The notes below the pieces were generated by a model, which worked only from the letters and a program-made list of their open reading frames with translations, did not search any database and was not told the DNA's origin. Positions 41,239 through 48,418 of a stretch of 64,000 nt of DNA are shown here, piece by piece (position 1 is the first letter of the stretch; each line of letters begins with the position of its first letter). Source of the DNA: an uncultured Alphaproteobacteria bacterium (GTDB taxonomy: Bacteria; Pseudomonadota; Alphaproteobacteria; Rs-D84). The stretch covers positions 95,455 through 159,454 of the forward strand of contig CARVLU010000001.1 in assembly GCA_949082785.1 (NCBI GenBank). The letters run 5' to 3'. The position numbers and the translations under genes are program-made.

Positions 41239-41467
41239 ATTGGCTGCGTAACAATTCTTCTTTGATGCCGGCAATATATTCGTACGGGTTCAGGTCATTG
41301 TCCAGGGCGTACAAAATCATACTGCGCATATTTTCGGCATAGCTGGCGTACAAGATTTTCTTGCGCTGTTGACTGGCAAAAAACAAACCATTGAACACGC
41401 GTGCCAGGATAACCTTGCACACGTGTTCTTTGTGCGGCGAAATAAAGACGTGCCGACGTTTTGCCAT
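41222..41467 (-). CDS. Hypothetical 81-residue protein inserted in the rpsP-rimM operon
   Basis: I do not recognise this small basic protein (MAKRRHVFISPHKEHVCKVILARVFNGLFFASQQRKKIL...). It has a hydrophobic patch but no clear membrane helix, and one cysteine. It lies 17 bp after rpsP and overlaps rimM by 17 bp, so it is part of the operon. Operons of this type normally go straight from rpsP to rimM (or carry a KH protein or ffh), so the insertion is lineage-specific. Confidence 0.72.
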   Translation of the reverse strand: MAKRRHVFISPHKEHVCKVILARVFNGLFFASQQRKKILYASYAENMRSMILYALDNDLNPYEYIAGIKEELLRSQYVRQK

Positions 41468-41484
41468 GATGAAATCCCGAAACC

Positions 41485-41910
41485 TTATTCCGCGGCGGCG
41501 TCAGCGGCGGGCGCTTCGGCTTCGGCCTTGGCTGCTGCTTCTGCGGCGGCCTTTTCTTCGGCGATTTTGGCCAATTTGGCTTCTTTGTCTTTGATTTTCA
41601 TCTGGGTCTTTTCAGACTGCAAATGTTTTTTTGTCTGGACCGGAACCGGCTTTTTCGCCAGAACGCCCGCATTGGCCAAGAATTTGTAAACGCGGTCGGA
41701 CGGCTGGGCACCCTTGGCCAACCAAGCCTTGACTTCGTCCATTTTCAGAACAACGCGCTTGTCGCTGTCTTTGGGCTGCATCGGGTCGTATTTACCAACC
41801 GTTTCCAGGATGTTCCCGGAATTACGGGCATTGCGGGAATCTGTCACCACAATGTGATAATACGGACGTTTTTTCGCACCAAAGCGCGCCAAACGAATAA
41901 CTGTTGCCAT
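41485..41910 (-). CDS. rpsP: 30S ribosomal protein S16 with Ala-rich C-terminal extension
   Basis: The first about 85 residues are canonical S16 (VIRLARFGAKKRPYYHIVVTDSRNARNSGNILETVGKYDP...). The remaining about 55 residues are a charged, Ala/Lys/Glu-rich helix (KIKDKEAKLAKIAEEKAAAEAAAKAEAEAP) absent from E. coli S16 (82 residues). Such tails are common in alphaproteobacteria. First canonical gene of the operon, with AAGGAGTAAAAC before the ATG. Confidence 0.96.
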   Translation of the reverse strand: MATVIRLARFGAKKRPYYHIVVTDSRNARNSGNILETVGKYDPMQPKDSDKRVVLKMDEVKAWLAKGAQPSDRVYKFLANAGVLAKKPVPVQTKKHLQSEKTQMKIKDKEAKLAKIAEEKAAAEAAAKAEAEAPAADAAAE

Positions 41911-41939
41911 GTTTTACTCCTTACTCTTTTTATTTTTTA

Positions 41940-42107
41940 TTAACGAACCTTTTCGGACTGAACCTTGTTCATGCCAAAAAATTTCTGTTGGGCCTGTTTG
42001 ATTTTGCCCATGTCAATCTGACCGCAATCCTTGGACGCGGCACGGTTACGCACAGCACTGGTCGGTTGCAGCAAATCTTGGTAATTTAAACGTAAAAAAT
42101 CATACAT
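41940..42107 (-). CDS. Hypothetical 55-residue protein upstream of rpsP
   Basis: The frame from ATG 42107 reads MYDFLRLNYQDLLQPTSAVR, then a Lys/Gln-rich stretch, and ends NKVQSEKVR-stop. It is 29 bp from rpsP in the same direction, uses native codons and has a weak GAAGAAG ribosome site. No family is recognised and it has one cysteine. Its location suggests co-transcription with the ribosomal protein operon. Confidence 0.55.
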   Translation of the reverse strand: MYDFLRLNYQDLLQPTSAVRNRAASKDCGQIDMGKIKQAQQKFFGMNKVQSEKVR

Positions 42108-42280
42108 TTGATTCTTCTTCTGTTATTGTTTTTTCGCCCAAAACGCACATCAAACAGACATCATCAAGAGCGAACACTCGCCGGTTGATGTTCCACACGC
42201 ATACTGCGAACTGGATTAATTATGATGGCAATCATTGGGATTTGCGGACGTATTATGAATTAAAATACCGCAAAAGTCAA

Positions 42281-42311
42281 ATAAAAATCCCCCACAATCG
42301 GGGGATTTTTT
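42281..42311 (-). terminator. Terminator of gdhA
   Basis: ATCCCCC-acaatc-GGGGGAT (42287-42306), with A-run at 42281-42287 giving a T-run for the leftward transcript. Confidence 0.88.
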
Positions 42312-43565
42312 TTAGCACCAGCCACGCAACTGCATCGCGGCCGCAACCCGTTTGATAGAGTGCATATATGCCGCTTCGCGCATGGAAACGTTGTATTCGG
42401 TCTTAATCTTGTAAATCGCGTCGAATGCGTTTTTCATCGCGACTTCTTCTTTCTGTTCGACCTGGGCTTCGCCCCAGTAATAACCATAGCGGTTCTGGAC
42501 CCATTCAAAATACGAAACCGTAACCCCGCCGGCATTGGCCAGAATGTCAGGCACAATTGTGACCCCACGTTCGTTCAAGATTTTTTCACCATCCAGTGTG
42601 GTCGGGCCGTTTGCGCCTTCGACAATCAGGTTGGTTTTAATCAACGGTGCGGTCTGTGCATTGATGGTGTTTTCCATCGCGCACGGCGCCAACACATCAA
42701 CGTCCAGCCCCCAGAACGCATCCGCGCTGATTTCGGACGCACCCGGGAATCCCTGGATGCTGCCGCGGTTTTCAGATTTGAATTTCATCAGCGCATTAAT
42801 ATCCAGACCGTTTTCGTTGTACAGAATCACATTCCATTCGGCGATGGCAACAATTTTCGCGCCCATGTCGTGGGAACATTTCGCGGTAAAGCTGCCGACA
42901 TTGCCAAATCCCTGGATTGCGATTTTGGCGCCGCGCATGTCTTTGTTTTGTGTTTTCAAGGCTTCGGCAATAATGATGGAAATCCCCAGACCGGTTGCCT
43001 TGGTCCGGCCCAAACTGCCGGCCAGTTCGACCGGTTTGCCGGTAAACGTGCCAAACGACGCATCGCCCGACAATTTGATATATTCATCAATCATCCACGC
43101 CATGATTTGGCCGTTGGTGTTGACGTCGGGTGCGGGAACGTCTTTCTTTTCGCCCAAAATCGGATAAATCGCATCGACATACCCACGGCACAGGCGTTCC
43201 AATTCACCGTCAGACAACGTTTTCGGGTCAACGATAATGCCGCCTTTGCCGCCGCCGTACGGAATGCCGGTCACGGCGCATTTAAATGTCATCCAAATGG
43301 ACAGCGCGGAAACTTCGTCCTTGGTCACGGCCGTGTGGAATCGTACGCCACCCTTGGACGGGCCGATGGCGGTGTTATGCTGTGCGCGATAACCGGTAAA
43401 GACACGCACCGTGCCGTCATCCATTTTGACCGGAATCGAAACTTCCAACGTACGCTGTGGATTTTTCAAAACTTCGTAAACCTGTGGTGCCAAGCCCAGT
43501 TTGTCACAAGCACTTTTGACACGCTGCTGTGCGGCGACCAAAGGATTCATATTTTCGTTGCTCAT
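42312..43565 (-). CDS. gdhA: Glutamate dehydrogenase
   Basis: From ATG 43565 (GGAG 7 nt upstream) the 417 residues match hexameric Glu/Leu/Phe/Val dehydrogenases: the dimerisation N-domain (VSIPVKMDDGTVRVFTGYRAQH), the catalytic GGGKGGIIVDP with active-site Lys, the Asp of PAPDVNTN, and the Rossmann IQGFGNVGSFTA. It interconverts glutamate and 2-oxoglutarate. The coenzyme cannot be decided by eye. The frame remains open to 43865 across the tRNA-Gly gene on the opposite strand; that extension is an artefact. Monocistronic. Confidence 0.95.
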   Translation of the reverse strand: MSNENMNPLVAAQQRVKSACDKLGLAPQVYEVLKNPQRTLEVSIPVKMDDGTVRVFTGYRAQHNTAIGPSKGGVRFHTAVTKDEVSALSIWMTFKCAVTGIPYGGGKGGIIVDPKTLSDGELERLCRGYVDAIYPILGEKKDVPAPDVNTNGQIMAWMIDEYIKLSGDASFGTFTGKPVELAGSLGRTKATGLGISIIIAEALKTQNKDMRGAKIAIQGFGNVGSFTAKCSHDMGAKIVAIAEWNVILYNENGLDINALMKFKSENRGSIQGFPGASEISADAFWGLDVDVLAPCAMENTINAQTAPLIKTNLIVEGANGPTTLDGEKILNERGVTIVPDILANAGGVTVSYFEWVQNRYGYYWGEAQVEQKEEVAMKNAFDAIYKIKTEYNVSMREAAYMHSIKRVAAAMQLRGWC

Positions 43566-43698
43566 AATTTTCTCCATAATTTGTATAAGCAGGTTATAAA
43601 TGTAGGCCCGAAAAAATGAAAAAGCAACGGAAAAAGAGCCCATGCGATTTGTGCTGGACATTTGCAAACAAAAGGTATAAAATCGTCCCGTCTGTTCC

Positions 43699-43772
43699 GC
43701 GGGCGTGGTATAATGGTAGCACGTCAGCTTCCCAAGCTGAAGACGAGGGTTCGATTCCCTTCGCCCGCACCA
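43699..43772 (+). tRNA. tRNA-Gly(CCC)
   Basis: The 74-nt tRNA with encoded CCA has acceptor GCGGGCG/CGCCCGC, the D-arm TGGTATAATGGTAGCA, anticodon arm TCAGC-TTCCCAA-GCTGA (anticodon CCC), and T-arm GAGGG-TTCGATT-CCCTT. A -10-like TATAAA (43676-43681) lies upstream with a weak TGGACA at -35 spacing 15. The hairpin AACCGGC...GCCGGTT with TAATTTTT right after it is probably its terminator. Confidence 0.96.
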
Positions 43773-43937
43773 AAAATTTAACCGGCCATGTGCCGGTTTA
43801 ATTTTTGGCATGTGGCGATGGAATTGAACCCGACCAGAGGGTTCGAAAACAAGTAGGCAAGACAAACGAAGTGCTGTCGAGCCGTCACGGTTTCCCCGCA
43901 GGCATATAATGCCGAGGGATTCCCTTCGCCCGCACCA
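43754..43937 (+). mobile_element. tRNA-Gly 3'-end-associated element with conserved core
   Basis: A 19-bp direct repeat of the tRNA-Gly end (43754-43772 and 43919-43937) brackets about 146 bp. Inside are the terminator hairpin, a GAACCC...GGGTTCGA hairpin (43826-43845) and the 37-bp core at 43853-43889, which starts GTAGGCAAGACAAA and ends GTCGAGCCGTCACG. The tRNA-Ser element has the same order of parts and 32/37 identity in the core. The copied tRNA end is GAGGGATTCCC, i.e. the T-loop minus TTCG. The unit regenerates a tRNA-like 3' end, next to which the GIY-YIG gene starts. Confidence 0.78.
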
Positions 43938-44013
43938 GCCTTTGTTCGCAAGCGAACGCCGGCTGGCAAGCCGGATGAGCGTTGAGAACAGGCTGCCCGC
44001 CGGAACAAAGTGC
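43931..44013 (+). promoter_or_regulatory. Folded leader joining the tRNA-like end to the GIY-YIG gene
   Basis: Possible long stem TTTGTTC (43941-43947) with GAACAAA (44003-44009), extended by GCAC (43932-43935) with GTGC (44010-44013). Inside, GTTCGC-aa-GCGAAC and CCGGCT-ggca-AGCCGG form perfect hairpins. AGGAGG and the ATG of the nuclease follow at once. Confidence 0.5.
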
Positions 44014-44025
44014 AGGAGGGCAAAA

Positions 44026-44268
44026 ATGCACTATGTCTATATTTTGCAAAGTCTATCCAATCCCAATCAATATTACACTGGTTTGACGTCCGATTTAAAA
44101 AATCGTTTGTCACAACACAACAATGGTTATGTCCCACATACTTCAAAGTACACACCATGGAAACTGTTGGCGTATTTTGCGTTCGACACCCGGGACAAGG
44201 CGGCAAAATTCGAAATTTATCTGAAATCTGGGGCGGGGCGGGAATTTGCAAAAAGACATTTTCGTTAA
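44026..44268 (+). CDS. Small GIY-YIG nuclease domain protein
   Basis: The 80 residues are one GIY-YIG domain: MHYVYILQS (the 'GIY' strand), YYTGLTSDLKNRLSQHNNG ('YIG' strand plus catalytic Arg), PWKLLAYFAF and the Glu helix KFEIYLKSGAGREFAKRHF. The URI-type stand-alone proteins of this size are presumed nucleases without known substrates. I chose ATG 44026 because a perfect AGGAGG lies 7 nt before it; the longer frame (43909) is read-through of the tRNA-like sequence. It sits directly behind the tRNA-Gly element, and a weak third tRNA-end resemblance (TCGCCCGC...ACCA, 44270-44290) follows its stop. Confidence 0.88.
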   Translation: MHYVYILQSLSNPNQYYTGLTSDLKNRLSQHNNGYVPHTSKYTPWKLLAYFAFDTRDKAAKFEIYLKSGAGREFAKRHFR

Positions 44269-44290
44269 ATCGCCCGCCATCCACACACCA

Positions 44291-44324
44291 AAGAAAAAAA
44301 ACGCAGCGGGGCTGCGTTTTTTTA
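44291..44324. terminator. Bidirectional terminator
   Basis: ACGCAGC-ggg-GCTGCGT (44301-44317) flanked by A- and T-runs, shared by the GIY-YIG gene and the convergent TM2 gene. Confidence 0.88.
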
Positions 44325-44744
44325 TTATTTTGCCTTTTTCGGGGCCGGTTTTTTGACCGCTTTTTTAACAGATTTTACCGTCTTTTTTGCGACCGGGGCC
44401 GGGGCGATTGGCATGGGCGTGTGCGCCGCCGCAATACGATTGACATATGCGTCATCGCCCGCGTGCACCAACAGAATAATCCAATCGACCAAATTCCAAA
44501 TACTGGTCACAACCATACCCACAATCGTGCATGTCAAAACTGTCATGACAATTGCCGATGCCGTCTGACGCAGATAATAACGATGTCCGCCAATCATACC
44601 AACGAACCAGCACAACAGGAACGCAACCCACCATTTCTTTTCGCCGGCGGCCGGGTTCGCACGGTTCGGTGCGCCACATTCCGGACATGCGTGGGCCGAT
44701 TGACTGATTTTTTTGCCACAATCTGCACAATATACCATTGCCAT
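44325..44744 (-). CDS. TM2-domain protein with N-terminal zinc ribbon
   Basis: The 139 residues begin with a zinc ribbon (YCADCGKKI...CPECGAP) and continue with the TM2 domain: WWVAFLLCWFVGMIGGHRYYL, a loop, then VLTCTIVGMVVTSIWNLVDWIILL, i.e. two membrane helices with the GGHRYYL and D-x-I motifs. A Pro/Ala/Lys-rich tail (KKTVKSVKKAVKKPAPKKAK) follows. TM2 proteins are widespread and of unknown function. The start has AAAGGAATTAAAA upstream. Confidence 0.9.
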   Translation of the reverse strand: MAMVYCADCGKKISQSAHACPECGAPNRANPAAGEKKWWVAFLLCWFVGMIGGHRYYLRQTASAIVMTVLTCTIVGMVVTSIWNLVDWIILLVHAGDDAYVNRIAAAHTPMPIAPAPVAKKTVKSVKKAVKKPAPKKAK

Positions 44745-44835
44745 TTTAATTCCTTTTTGTTTTTGACATTTCTTATGTTACCACCCCATGGGATTGTTTA
44801 CCACAAAAAAACATGGGGCCGGGGCCCCATGGGTA

Positions 44836-45270
44836 TCAGTGCTTCTTTTCACGGCGCCGCGATACAAATCCCATTTCGGCAATTTGATGCGGTTTGTAAT
44901 GCGCCACTTTGCGGTTCTTCTTTTTCTTGCGGCTTTCTTTGCGGGCAACGATTTCAACATGAATTTCGGCCGTAATTTCATAAGACGTGTCAAAATATTC
45001 GGGCTGAATCATATTTGATTTGGCTTCGTTACACGCGCGGTGCATGGGTTGCATATTGCAAATTTCATGACTGCCGCCACGGGACGCCGGATAAATATGG
45101 TCCCACGAAAATTCTTTCATGGATGTGATGGGCTGGTGACATGCCGGGCAAACCGGAAAATTACCAACCGCAATCAAAATACGGAACAGTTCTTTGACCT
45201 GGGCCTTGTTCAATTTGTCCGCATTGGCGGCCAATGACATTAATACGTTAACAACATCTTCGGGACGCAT
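44836..45270 (-). CDS. HNH endonuclease-fold protein
   Basis: The 144 residues contain CPACHQ...FSWDHIYPASRGGSHEICNMQPMHRACNEAKSN, an HNH core with the zinc-knuckle cysteines (CxxC...C), the WDH catalytic His and the NxxxxH/N helix. The N-terminal 40 residues are helical, and the C-terminus is strongly basic (ARKESRKKKKNRK), suggesting nucleic-acid binding. It may be a resident rather than phage nuclease, since it is 4 bp downstream of the LysM gene in the same operon. Confidence 0.82.
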   Translation of the reverse strand: MRPEDVVNVLMSLAANADKLNKAQVKELFRILIAVGNFPVCPACHQPITSMKEFSWDHIYPASRGGSHEICNMQPMHRACNEAKSNMIQPEYFDTSYEITAEIHVEIVARKESRKKKKNRKVAHYKPHQIAEMGFVSRRREKKH

Positions 45271-45274
45271 GGGC

Positions 45275-46435
45275 TTATTCCTGGACCGGGATTTGCAGAA
45301 TTTGTTTCGGGAAAATCAAGTTCGGATTTTCAATATTATTGCGTTCGGCAATAATGCTGAACAACACACCACGCCGCAGAAAGTTGCGCGCAATAATCCA
45401 CAGACAATCCCCACGGCGCACGGTATAGAACGTATCGCTGTCGCCGGTGGGTTGGGGCATGGTGAATTTATGTGTGACGGTTGCAACCGTGCGACCATCG
45501 CCGTCGTGCAGACGCACCGTCAATTCATATTCGTTCCCCGGCCGCAGTGCATCAACATCCGCGCCCAAACCAAAGTGTTTATGGTCGGACACGCGGGCAA
45601 AGCCCAAATATTTGTCATTCAATGTCAGCGACACACGCAAACGCGGCAACGCGTCACCCGTCACAACGATGCGACCATTGTCCAGATAATCAATCTTGGA
45701 CACGACCAGGTCACCGTCAACCAATTTCGGCGCCTGTAACAGGGTGCTGCCGTCTTTGGTCATCAACAGGGAAACAGAATTCGTGTACCCGTGGGGCGAC
45801 ACATACAAAAACACACTGTCGTCGGATTTCACATCGGGGTTCGTCCCAATTAAAGACACGGTGTAATTGCCCGGCGCCAACGCGCGTGTCGGGGCATAAA
45901 CAAATTCACCCCGCGAATCCGTGCGTTCGGTTGCAACAATTTTGCCATTGATCACGACCGAAATATTTTGATGCGCCAACCAACGGCCCGCCACAACAAC
46001 GGCGCCATTGCGGTCGATGCGAACAATGTCGAACGTGGGGACGGAAACTTCGCGGGCGACGGGTTGCACCACGGGTTCGGGCACAGACGGCACGACGACA
46101 ACGGTCGGGGCACTGGTGCGGATAAACGCGACCCAAATCGCGATAAAGATAACCGCCAACGCACAAACAATCGGGAACCAGTATGCACGCCAAACACTGC
46201 GGTTCTTTTTTTCGGACGCCGACGGTGTCGGATTGGACGCCGCCACAACGGTGGCCGCGTTGGCCCGCGCCGGGTTTGGTTTGGCAAATACGTTCAAGCT
46301 GTGAAAGAAACGGCTGGCGAATGTGCGACGCTGTTCCATCCAGGTGTTCTGGCGCGCGATGGCCCCGTCGATAATAGAATCTGTGGAACGCTTGGTCTTT
46401 CCCATATTGGTGGATTTTGTGTTCTTTTTGGCCAT
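45275..46435 (-). CDS. LysM-domain membrane protein with Ig-like repeats
   Basis: From ATG 46435 the 386 residues have a cytoplasmic Lys/Arg-rich N-terminus (about 1-85), a membrane helix (WFPIVCALAVIFIAIWVAFI), a periplasmic Val/Pro-rich linker, two beta-rich repeats (FDIVRIDRNGAVVVAGRWLAHQNISVVINGKIV and the related VSKIDYLDNGRIVVTGDALPRLRVSLTLNDKYL), and a C-terminal LysM (YTVRRGDCLWIIARNFLRRG...IENPNLIFPKQIL). LysM binds peptidoglycan, so the protein should tether the inner membrane to the wall. Similar alphaproteobacterial proteins carry the same order of parts. Confidence 0.87.
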   Translation of the reverse strand: MAKKNTKSTNMGKTKRSTDSIIDGAIARQNTWMEQRRTFASRFFHSLNVFAKPNPARANAATVVAASNPTPSASEKKNRSVWRAYWFPIVCALAVIFIAIWVAFIRTSAPTVVVVPSVPEPVVQPVAREVSVPTFDIVRIDRNGAVVVAGRWLAHQNISVVINGKIVATERTDSRGEFVYAPTRALAPGNYTVSLIGTNPDVKSDDSVFLYVSPHGYTNSVSLLMTKDGSTLLQAPKLVDGDLVVSKIDYLDNGRIVVTGDALPRLRVSLTLNDKYLGFARVSDHKHFGLGADVDALRPGNEYELTVRLHDGDGRTVATVTHKFTMPQPTGDSDTFYTVRRGDCLWIIARNFLRRGVLFSIIAERNNIENPNLIFPKQILQIPVQE

Positions 46436-46571
46436 AATGACACCCCGTGTTTTGGTCCGTTGGGACTTTTTTATTATTTTAGACAAATTATTCCAAAAAA
46501 TATTTCTTTGTCAACTTAATTTGTGATATAATCGCATGGCGATTTTAAATCAAAAAGAAAAGGATTATCAG

Positions 46572-47651
46572 ATGAAAAGAATTGGAATTATGACGACCGG
46601 GGGCGATTGTTCAGGATTGAACACCGTCCTGGAACGTGTCGTTTCCGGCGCGACCCAGCGTGGATGGGAAGTCATCGGCATCCGCGACGGGACAGACGGC
46701 CTGTATTCCAGACCTGTTATGTCGGTCAAATTAACACCGGAAACGTTGCCGATTGAATTGGCACGCCTGTCGGGCAGTTATCTGTGCAATGGGCGCGACG
46801 GCGTGATGAATTTTGAATCTGCGGCGGCGTGTGGAAAACTGGACGAATTTAAACAAACCCTGCGCGCGGGTCTGCGCAGTTTGGAATTGGACACGCTGAT
46901 TATCGTGGGCGGGAACGGTTCGCTGTCGCTGGCGTGGAACAACCACGACATCTATGCGGATGTGAATTTGGTGTGCATCCCGAAAACAATCGACATGGAC
47001 GTGCCGTTGACGGACAACACTGTGGGCTTTGACACTGCGGTTCAACAATTGGTGGAATTCGGCGACCAAATTTTGCTGACCGCGCGCAGCCATCACAGAT
47101 GGTTCGTAATCCAGGCAATGGGCCGCGACGTCGGCAGTTTGGCGCTGCATGCGGGTGTGGCATTGGGCGTCGATGCAATTTTGATTCCGGAAATCAAATT
47201 CGACATGGACACATTGGTTGAACGCGTCAAAAACCACTGGCGCGATTACGGCATCATCATGGTATCCGAAGGCGTGTCCGTACGCGGTCATTCCGGCCAA
47301 CCGGCGGACATCATTTCCCGCGCGTTAAAGGCCGCCGGCATCACCAACCGCGCATTGTTCCCGGAACATATCCAGCGCGCCGGCGACACCGTTGCGACCG
47401 ACCGCATTTTGGCCGCATCGATGGCGGATTGCGCGTTGCGTGCGATTGAAAACAAGGAAACATATGTCATGACCGCCATGCAGGATGGCGCATGCAAGAC
47501 GGTTGCACTGTCTGAATTCTTTGCCAACGGTTCAATTCTGTGCGACCCGCATATTTCCGGGCAACAGGTTTCGAACGCATACGTGTCGCCCGACGACCCG
47601 TTGTTGACGGTTGCGGCCAACATGGGCACATATATCGGTGAAACCAAATAA
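46572..47651 (+). CDS. pfkA: 6-phosphofructokinase (group unclear, ATP or PPi)
   Basis: The 359 residues show TTGGDCSGLNTVLERV (nucleotide loop), IIVGGNGSLSLAW (GGDGS equivalent), IPKTIDMDVPLTDNTVGFDTA (catalytic TIDxD) and MGRDVGSLALHAG. PKTID with Lys is typical of the PPi-using and some ATP-using clades, while GGNGS resembles the ATP type; Met replaces the usual Asn in TIDND. So the phosphoryl donor cannot be called by eye. I chose ATG 46572 (AAAGGA 9 nt upstream). An extended -10, TGA-TATAAT (46524-46532), precedes it. Confidence 0.88.
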   Translation: MKRIGIMTTGGDCSGLNTVLERVVSGATQRGWEVIGIRDGTDGLYSRPVMSVKLTPETLPIELARLSGSYLCNGRDGVMNFESAAACGKLDEFKQTLRAGLRSLELDTLIIVGGNGSLSLAWNNHDIYADVNLVCIPKTIDMDVPLTDNTVGFDTAVQQLVEFGDQILLTARSHHRWFVIQAMGRDVGSLALHAGVALGVDAILIPEIKFDMDTLVERVKNHWRDYGIIMVSEGVSVRGHSGQPADIISRALKAAGITNRALFPEHIQRAGDTVATDRILAASMADCALRAIENKETYVMTAMQDGACKTVALSEFFANGSILCDPHISGQQVSNAYVSPDDPLLTVAANMGTYIGETK

Positions 47652-47656
47652 ATCCA

Positions 47657-47684
47657 TCGGTCCCCAGTCGGGGGCCGTTTTTAT
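47657..47684 (+). terminator. Intrinsic terminator of pfkA
   Basis: CGGTCCCC-agtc-GGGGGCCG followed by TTTTTATT. Confidence 0.85.
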
Positions 47685-47691
47685 TATGGGC

Positions 47692-47720
47692 TTGTGTTTA
47701 AATCGCAAATCCATTATACT
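47692..47720 (+). promoter_or_regulatory. Promoter of the structured RNA / secreted-protein operon
   Basis: TTGTGT (47692-47697), 17-bp spacer, TATACT (47715-47720). The first long hairpin starts at 47727, 7 bases past the -10, exactly where transcription should begin. Confidence 0.7.
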
Positions 47721-47726
47721 GGTTTT

Positions 47727-47960
47727 GAATCCACAGGGATGTGGGTTCGGGACTTAGAAAATCCCATAATTACACGGTGTGGCGCGCCGCACTGATATCC
47801 GACAAAGAAATATGTCGGCGCATCTGCGCCAATTGTTTTCTTGTCCCGACCATTCGGTCGGGAAGCCACGGATGATAAGGGCATGCCCAAAAGACGTGGG
47901 GTCATTTGTAATTATGATTTTTCTAACTTCCCGACCACCAACGCTTTGGTGGTTTTTATG
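47727..47960 (+). ncRNA. Structured RNA of about 230 nt with terminal terminator (leader or sRNA)
   Basis: The stretch has no credible ORF but strong helices: a 5' hairpin GAATCCACA-ggga-TGTGGGTTC (47727-47748); a long-range stem CATAATTAC (47765-47773) with GTAATTATG (47908-47916); and, inside, GTGTGGC/GCCGCAC (47777-47792), CCGACA/TGTCGG (47799-47818), GGCGC/GCGCC (47817-47830), CCCGACC/GGTCGGG (47845-47862) and CCACG/CGTGG (47866-47899) with an inner GGG/CCC. An intrinsic terminator CCACCAA...TTTGGTGG-TTTTT (about 47935-47957) ends it 15 nt before the ATG of the secreted-protein operon, with GGGAGA between. It is not tmRNA, RNase P or SRP RNA, and I recognise no known family. Confidence 0.7.
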
Positions 47961-47974
47961 TTGGGAGAAATCAT

Positions 47975-48409
47975 ATGCCGCGCAATATTATTTATCCCGT
48001 CGCAATTTTGGCAATACTGGGGCCGGGCGGGGCGCATGGCGACATGCGATGTATAAAATTAAACGCCGCAACTGTGTGCACCGCATCAACCGATTGCTAC
48101 AACACATCGGATTGCCGGGTTACATGTGCGGGGGTGGCGGTGGATTTGGCCGGCCGGTGCAGCAGCGACAGCGGGACCGAAAACATTTCTATCGCGGACA
48201 ACATTTCACTGGGGGCGGGCACAGAACAAAATTATTGCTGGTGCGCGATGCTGCGGCCCGCGACATCCAAATGGGTTATGCGGTACCAATACCACGACAC
48301 GGCGGGCTGTATCAAGAACTGTGCCCGCGGGTGCCGCAACGGGTTTATTTTTGACAATGTTATGGATACAGACTTTCGGGCGACAATGTATTCCAACCTG
48401 ATGGAATAG
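47975..48409 (+). CDS. Secreted Cys-rich protein, 144 residues
   Basis: Signal peptide MPRNIIYPVAILAILGPGGAHG, then 13-14 cysteines. The C-terminal half (NYCWCAMLRPATSKWVM...DTAGCIKNCARGCRNGFIFD...) aligns with the end of the next gene product (IYCWCRMVKPAPTAWTF...DTCGASCVQTCAKNF...), so they are paralogues. Function is unknown; exported and disulphide-bonded by inference. GGGAGA precedes the ATG. It is controlled by the structured leader and terminator immediately upstream. Confidence 0.78.
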   Translation: MPRNIIYPVAILAILGPGGAHGDMRCIKLNAATVCTASTDCYNTSDCRVTCAGVAVDLAGRCSSDSGTENISIADNISLGAGTEQNYCWCAMLRPATSKWVMRYQYHDTAGCIKNCARGCRNGFIFDNVMDTDFRATMYSNLME

Positions 48410-48418
48410 GGCGAATTG

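Noticed and set aside
42360..43619. A 419-codon frame antisense to gdhA
   Set aside because: Mirror of a well-conserved glutamate dehydrogenase; the sequence (long Phe/Arg/Asn-rich runs) is not protein-like.
43566..43865. N-terminal extension of gdhA across the tRNA-Gly gene
   Set aside because: It would read through the tRNA on the opposite strand; the ATG at 43565 has a proper ribosome site and matches family length.
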